Part shown: in pieces, positions 5,836-9,171 of the stretch
How positions within the stretch are numbered: position 1 is the first letter of the stretch
Layout of the letters: each line of letters opens with the position of its first letter
Assembly (NCBI GenBank): GCA_903870955.1
Contig: CAIQEX010000474.1
Location: 1 to 9,171, forward strand
From: an uncultured beta proteobacterium
GTDB lineage: Bacteria; Pseudomonadota; Gammaproteobacteria; Burkholderiales; Burkholderiaceae_C
Length of the DNA: 9,171 bases
Direction: 5' to 3'
Translations under genes and position numbers: made by a program
The notes under the pieces: model-generated
The model's database searches: none
What the model was told of the DNA's origin: nothing
What the model saw: only the letters and a program-made list of their open reading frames with translations

Positions 5836-6321
5836 ATGTCTGCATTTAGCCGGTTTAGATCGTTTGAAGCCCTTGATTCCTGTCACATAAAGATTCAGTT
5901 TCATCTGGACGAACTGGCTGTCCTGCTAGAGCGAATTTCGCAAGGAAATTTGACCCCCGATGACCGCAAAAAGGCTGAAGCGATCGAAGTCTTCTTCTCC
6001 TCAACGGCCAAAAATCACCACGCCATGGAAGAGGATGTGGTTTTCCCAAGTCTGTTGCTTAGTGATGACCCGGAAACTGTAGCAAAGGTTCGGGATTTGA
6101 TTGAGGACCACTTTTGGATCGAGAAGTATTGGCTGGACCTTTCACCGGTGCTGAAGACCATTGGTAATGGGTCCGAAGAAATTGCCTTGGGAAAACTGTC
6201 CAAGACGGTCAAACTATTTCACGACTTGTGCAGCTACCACATCGAATGCGAAGAGTCGATGATCTACCCGCAAGCCAAGGCGGCTTTGAATTCCATGCAA
6301 GCCCATAACGGGCTGAACTGA
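5836..6321 (+). CDS. Hemerythrin-domain (HHE) protein
   Basis: A 161-residue protein with the four-helix hemerythrin-like fold that binds a non-haem di-iron centre. Such proteins sense, store or carry oxygen or respond to nitric oxide and iron. Candidate ligands are His17 (in DSCHIKIQFHLDEL), His61/His62 with Glu65 (KNHHAMEEDVVFP), His92 (EDHFWIEKYW), and His135 with Glu139 in the HxxxE motif of SYHIECEESMIYP. Their order and spacing match the family. ATG 5836 is preferred because AAGGTGGGG lies 5-13 bases before it. A longer in-frame form from TTG 5791 has no ribosome-binding site and would overlap the putative promoter. No signal peptide or membrane segment is present, so it is cytoplasmic. 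An FNR/Dnr-type site lies upstream. Similarity to the DNR-type or RIC (YtfE) branches cannot be settled by eye; RIC's N-terminal domain is absent. Confidence 0.87.
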   Translation: MSAFSRFRSFEALDSCHIKIQFHLDELAVLLERISQGNLTPDDRKKAEAIEVFFSSTAKNHHAMEEDVVFPSLLLSDDPETVAKVRDLIEDHFWIEKYWLDLSPVLKTIGNGSEEIALGKLSKTVKLFHDLCSYHIECEESMIYPQAKAALNSMQAHNGLN

Positions 6322-6331
6322 CTACGCCCCC

Positions 6332-6362
6332 GAATGCCAGCCCCTTCCTGAAGAGGGCATTC
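6332..6362 (+). other. Hairpin between the hemerythrin and monooxygenase genes
   Basis: GAATGCC (6332-6338) and GGCATTC (6356-6362) are perfect inverted repeats, and the intervening bases can extend the stem through CTTC/GAAG. It starts 10 bases after the hemerythrin stop. No T-run follows, so it is not a standard intrinsic terminator, but it may stabilise or partly end the hemerythrin transcript. It abuts the putative promoter of the next gene. Confidence 0.4.
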
Positions 6363-6373
6363 CGTCGGCCTCC

Positions 6374-6379
6374 TACAAT
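6374..6379 (+). promoter_or_regulatory. Putative -10 element placing the start site at the monooxygenase ATG
   Basis: TACAAT (five of six consensus bases) ends six bases before the ATG at 6386, so transcription would begin at or next to the A of the start codon. No Shine-Dalgarno sequence precedes this ATG. Together these suggest a leaderless mRNA. A -35 element is not evident. Confidence 0.4.
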
Positions 6380-6385
6380 GGCCAT

Positions 6386-7525
6386 ATGGCAAAAACCTAT
6401 GATGTATGTATCCGCGGCGCAGGTATTGTGGGGCGAAGCCTGGCGCTGCATCTGGCTGCTAAACGGCTACGCGTGGCGCTGGTGGATCAGGACCCCCATA
6501 GCAACTTGGCGCACTCTGATGTACGCGCCTATGCGCTAAGCCCAGCCTCGCGCACTCTGCTGGAGGCCATTCGCTGTTGGCCTGCAGAGGCACATGCCAC
6601 GCCGGTGACCCAAATGCAGGTGCAGGGTGATCAAGGTGAGCCCCTGGTATTCGACGCTGCGCAACAAGGTGTACCGGCGCTGAACTGGATTGTCGATGTG
6701 CCGATTCTGGAAAATTTACTAAAGGAGGCCGTGCGCTTCCAACCTTTGATCGACATGGTGGAGCAACCGACCAAGGCGGAACTCACGGTGGTTTGCGAGG
6801 GTCGCGCCAGCAAGACGCGTCAAGAATACGGTGTGAATTTTGAAGTCAAGCCCTATGCGCAATGGGCGTTGGCAACGCGCGTGCGCTGTTCCATCGGTCA
6901 CGGCCAAGTAGCGCGCCAATGGTTTGACGACGGCAACATTCTGGCCTTATTGCCTTTGGAAGGTCCCAACGGACACCTTTGTGCACTGGTCTGGTCGGTC
7001 AGCCCCGAGCGCGCCCAACTCCTGCAAAACCTGACGCCCGAAGACTTTTGCGCTGAATTGGAAAGCGCAAGTCAACATGCGTTGGGCAGCATGGAACTCA
7101 GCGGCGAGCGCAAGACATGGCCGCTTCAAGCAGCACAAGCCCAGCGCTGGGTCGGCACCAAAGACGGTGCCAGCTGGGTTTTAGCCGGTGACGCCGCGCA
7201 CAACGTTCATCCACTGGCCGGGCAAGGCCTCAATCTAGGTCTGGGCGACGTGGCTGAACTGGTAAAAATACTGGACCACCGGGCCTACTGGCGTAGCGTG
7301 GGCGACCTGAAACTGCTGCGTGCGTATGAGCGGGCCCGAAAAGCCGACTTCGCGGTGGTCGGAGGTTCGGGTGACGCCTTGCAACAGCTCTTTGGGCAGC
7401 AGCACCCGGCGTGGCAAGCTTTACGCAAAATAGGTATGCTCGGCTTTGAGCGCAGTGGTCCCTTGAAGCGTTGGGTTACAGACCGCGCCATGGGCACCAC
7501 GCATCGCACTTCAGGCATCCCCTGA
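6386..7525 (+). CDS. UbiH/UbiF/COQ6-family FAD-dependent monooxygenase
   Basis: A 379-residue flavoprotein hydroxylase of the group that adds hydroxyls to the ubiquinone ring using FAD, NAD(P)H and O2. The N-terminal dinucleotide-binding motif is GAGIVG (11-16) within DVCIRGAGIVGRSLALHL, followed by the Ubi-type DVRAYALSPASRTLLE (45-60). The FAD ribityl-binding motif GDAAHNVHPLAGQGLNLGLGD (268-288) is intact. The mid-protein 'DG' motif reads CEGRASKTR (137-145), with Glu in place of the usual Asp. The segment between the first helix region and this motif is shorter than in E. coli UbiH. Which ring position it acts on cannot be told, so no gene symbol is given. It is followed after 30 bp by dsbC and then an M61 peptidase, probably one operon. 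Start choice rests on the motif position and the -10 arrangement. Confidence 0.86.
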   Translation: MAKTYDVCIRGAGIVGRSLALHLAAKRLRVALVDQDPHSNLAHSDVRAYALSPASRTLLEAIRCWPAEAHATPVTQMQVQGDQGEPLVFDAAQQGVPALNWIVDVPILENLLKEAVRFQPLIDMVEQPTKAELTVVCEGRASKTRQEYGVNFEVKPYAQWALATRVRCSIGHGQVARQWFDDGNILALLPLEGPNGHLCALVWSVSPERAQLLQNLTPEDFCAELESASQHALGSMELSGERKTWPLQAAQAQRWVGTKDGASWVLAGDAAHNVHPLAGQGLNLGLGDVAELVKILDHRAYWRSVGDLKLLRAYERARKADFAVVGGSGDALQQLFGQQHPAWQALRKIGMLGFERSGPLKRWVTDRAMGTTHRTSGIP

Positions 7526-7555
7526 AAGCCCACACTTGTGAACAGAAAGTACCCC

Positions 7556-8284
7556 ATGAATACCGTCCCATTTCGTCGTTTCTGCCTTGCCATAGCAGCG
7601 CTGGCAATCGCCGGGGCATGTTTCGCGCAAGAAGCTGTCATCCGAAAAAACATTGCGCAGCGTTACCCCGAACTCAAAGCCATTGATGAAATCAGCAAGG
7701 CACCCATGCCGGGCCTGTATGAGCTGCGTATCAATGGCACTGAGATCTACTACACCGATTCCCAGGGCGACTTTCTGGTCGTGGGCAATCTGTACGACAC
7801 CAAGCAAAAGCGCAACTTGACTGAAGAGCGGGTCGACAAGCTCACGGCCGTCAAGTTTGATGCCCTGCCCTTCAAGGATGCGTTCACCATCGTGCGAGGC
7901 AATGGTGAGCGCAAGCTGGCTGTATTTGAGGACCCAAACTGCGGCTATTGCAAGCGCTTCGAGCGTGATCTGCAGACCATCAATAACGTCACGGTGTACA
8001 TGTTCCTGTACCCGATTCTGGGTCCCGATTCCAACAAAAAGTCCGAGGCCATCTGGTGTGCCAAGGATCGCGGGCAAGTCTGGCAGGACTGGATGGTGCG
8101 CGAGCAAACCATTCCAAGCACAGTTCCGATTTGTGACACCAATGCACTGAAGCGCAACGTGGAGCTGGGACGTAATTTTAAAATTAACGGTACACCCACA
8201 TTGATTTTTGTGGATGGTTCACGCGTGCCCGGAGCGATTGACGCGAAGCAGATCGAAAAGCGCTTGGCCGACGCCAAGTCATGA
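7556..8284 (+). CDS. dsbC: Periplasmic thiol:disulfide interchange protein DsbC
   Basis: A 242-residue disulfide isomerase that reshuffles wrong disulfides in periplasmic proteins and is kept reduced by DsbD. Residues 1-24 form a signal peptide (MNTVPFRRFCLAIAALAIAGACFA), with cleavage likely before QEAVI. The N-terminal dimerisation domain spans about 26-85 (MPGLYELRINGTEIYYTDSQGDFLVVGNLYD). It is followed by the thioredoxin domain with active site CGYC (129-132), a structural Cys pair at 168 and 193, and the cis-Pro loop NGTPT with Pro214. Length and layout match E. coli DsbC. ATG 7556 is chosen because it gives a normal signal peptide; GTG 7538 would add MNRKYP before it without benefit. 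The stop overlaps the start of the next gene by 4 bp (ATGA). Ala-Gly-Ala-Cys in the signal weakly resembles a lipobox but lacks Leu at -3. Confidence 0.94.
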   Translation: MNTVPFRRFCLAIAALAIAGACFAQEAVIRKNIAQRYPELKAIDEISKAPMPGLYELRINGTEIYYTDSQGDFLVVGNLYDTKQKRNLTEERVDKLTAVKFDALPFKDAFTIVRGNGERKLAVFEDPNCGYCKRFERDLQTINNVTVYMFLYPILGPDSNKKSEAIWCAKDRGQVWQDWMVREQTIPSTVPICDTNALKRNVELGRNFKINGTPTLIFVDGSRVPGAIDAKQIEKRLADAKS

Positions 8285-9171
8285 GCGCGGGGAAAACCAA
8301 GCGGGTGGCCACGCCCCTGATCCGTTACCAAGTCAGAATTTCCGACCCTCACTGTCATCTATTTGAGGTCACGCTGACCATCGAGCAGCCACAGGCTGAG
8401 CAGCTGCTGCAACTCCCCGTATGGATTCCGGGCAGCTATCTGGTGCGGGAATTTGCCAAGAGTCTTCAACGGCTTAGCTGCACCCAAGCCGGCAAATCGG
8501 TACCCGCAGAACAGTGTGACAAGGCCGGTTGGCGGGTCCAATGCAAAGCCGGCGTGGCACTCACGGTGCGTTACGAGGTCTATGCCTTTGACAGTTCGGT
8601 ACGTACGGCCTGGCTGGATGCCACCCGGGGCTTTTTCAATGGCACCAGCCTTTTCCTGAAAGTTGCGGGTGCCGAGGAAGAGGCGCATGGCCTGGAAGTC
8701 TTTGCCCCCACTCAGACGCCCAATTGGAAGCTTGCCACGGGCTTGGAACCGGTTCGAATCGCCAAATCAGGCTTCGGCAGCTACCGCGCCGACAACTACG
8801 ATGCCTTGGTCGATTGCCCGGTCGAAATGGGCAACTTCTGGAGCGGCAGCTTCGAGGTTTTTGGCATTCCGCACCGCTTCGTCGTGGCCGGAATGGGCGA
8901 TAGTTTTGATAGCAAAAAATTGTTAGCGGATACCCAGGCCATTTGCGAAGCGGAAATCCGTTTTTGGCACGCTGAATCAGGCAACCTGAAGAACATCGCG
9001 GACAGCGTGCCGTTCAAGAACTATTTGTTCATGCTCAACGTCGTGCATGACGGTTACGGTGGCCTGGAGCACAGAAATTCCACCGCGCTGATATGCACCC
9101 GCAAAGACCTGCCGCGACTGGAACGGCAAACACTGGCACCGACCACCCACAAGCAACCCGAGGGTTACACC
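8281..9171 (+). CDS. M61-family (glycyl aminopeptidase-like) peptidase, N-terminal 297 codons (cut by window edge)
   Basis: The open frame runs to the window edge. The N-terminal beta-sandwich region contains IRYQVRISDPHCHLFEVTLTIEQP and LPVWIPGSYLVREFAKSLQRLS (about 44-65). Both are typical of M61 peptidases, as is YEVYAFDSSVRTAWLDATRGFFNGTSLFL. Near residues 256-264 is HDGYGGLEHRNS, the conserved motif just ahead of the catalytic domain. The zinc-binding HExxH would lie beyond the window and is not seen. Family members are usually around 600 residues and prefer substrates starting with Gly or Ala; the role in this operon is unknown. No signal peptide is evident, so it is probably cytoplasmic. 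The ATG overlaps the dsbC stop by 4 bp, indicating translational coupling in the monooxygenase-dsbC-M61 operon. Confidence 0.9.
   Translation, partial: MSAGKTKRVATPLIRYQVRISDPHCHLFEVTLTIEQPQAEQLLQLPVWIPGSYLVREFAKSLQRLSCTQAGKSVPAEQCDKAGWRVQCKAGVALTVRYEVYAFDSSVRTAWLDATRGFFNGTSLFLKVAGAEEEAHGLEVFAPTQTPNWKLATGLEPVRIAKSGFGSYRADNYDALVDCPVEMGNFWSGSFEVFGIPHRFVVAGMGDSFDSKKLLADTQAICEAEIRFWHAESGNLKNIADSVPFKNYLFMLNVVHDGYGGLEHRNSTALICTRKDLPRLERQTLAPTTHKQPEGYT

Noticed and set aside
7538..7555. GTG start for dsbC
   Set aside because: It adds six residues in front of a typical signal peptide and has no better ribosome-binding site than ATG 7556.
7511..8107. Minus-strand 198-codon open frame opposite dsbC
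   Set aside because: dsbC is unambiguous on the plus strand with its CGYC site; this frame is a shadow with no motif.
1..9171. CRISPR arrays, insertion sequences, tRNA or rRNA genes, phage or defence genes
   Set aside because: No regularly spaced repeats, transposase motifs, terminal repeats, cloverleaf-like segments or defence-type domains were found on reading both strands.

Overview
The window looks like chromosomal DNA from a betaproteobacterium, most likely of the Burkholderiales/Comamonadaceae type. The grounds are the dusB-fis-purH gene order, a short (78-residue) Fis, moderately high GC, and a ubiquinone-type hydroxylase next to dsbC and an M61 peptidase. No tRNA, rRNA, insertion sequence, phage gene or CRISPR array is visible. 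Most of the window is ordinary core-genome content.

Layout. (1) 1-1773, minus strand: a tightly packed operon, dusB -> fis -> purH (purH runs off the left edge). It combines tRNA dihydrouridine synthesis, a nucleoid/HTH protein and the last two steps of purine synthesis. (2) 1774-1934: a divergent intergenic region with a small dyad. (3) 1935-3001, plus strand: a YqaA-type membrane protein, translationally coupled (TAATG) to an unrecognised 199-residue membrane-anchored protein. (4) 3010-5007, minus strand: ychF (ribosome-associated P-loop ATPase) followed 12 bp later by an EamA/DMT exporter with a TTG start. (5) 5008-5384: the largest non-coding stretch. It holds a possible 35-codon ORF before ychF, a 7+7 bp dyad, two tandem hairpins (the second a textbook intrinsic terminator with no plus-strand gene before it) and another dyad just before the next start codon. 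(6) 5385-6321, plus strand: a SpoIIAA/STAS-like small protein, then a hemerythrin-domain protein. Between them sits an almost perfect FNR/Dnr-type palindrome at the correct -41.5 spacing from a plausible -10 box. (7) 6386-9171, plus strand: a probable operon of UbiH-family FAD monooxygenase, DsbC disulfide isomerase and an M61 glycyl-aminopeptidase-like protein (cut by the right edge). The first gene may be read from a leaderless mRNA.

The parts least explained by known annotation are region 5, with its structured leader or possible small RNA, and region 6, with its apparent oxygen/NO-responsive hemerythrin promoter. They are the best places to look for something new, but nothing here clearly amounts to an undescribed system. 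All function calls rest on reading protein motifs by eye; no database search was run.
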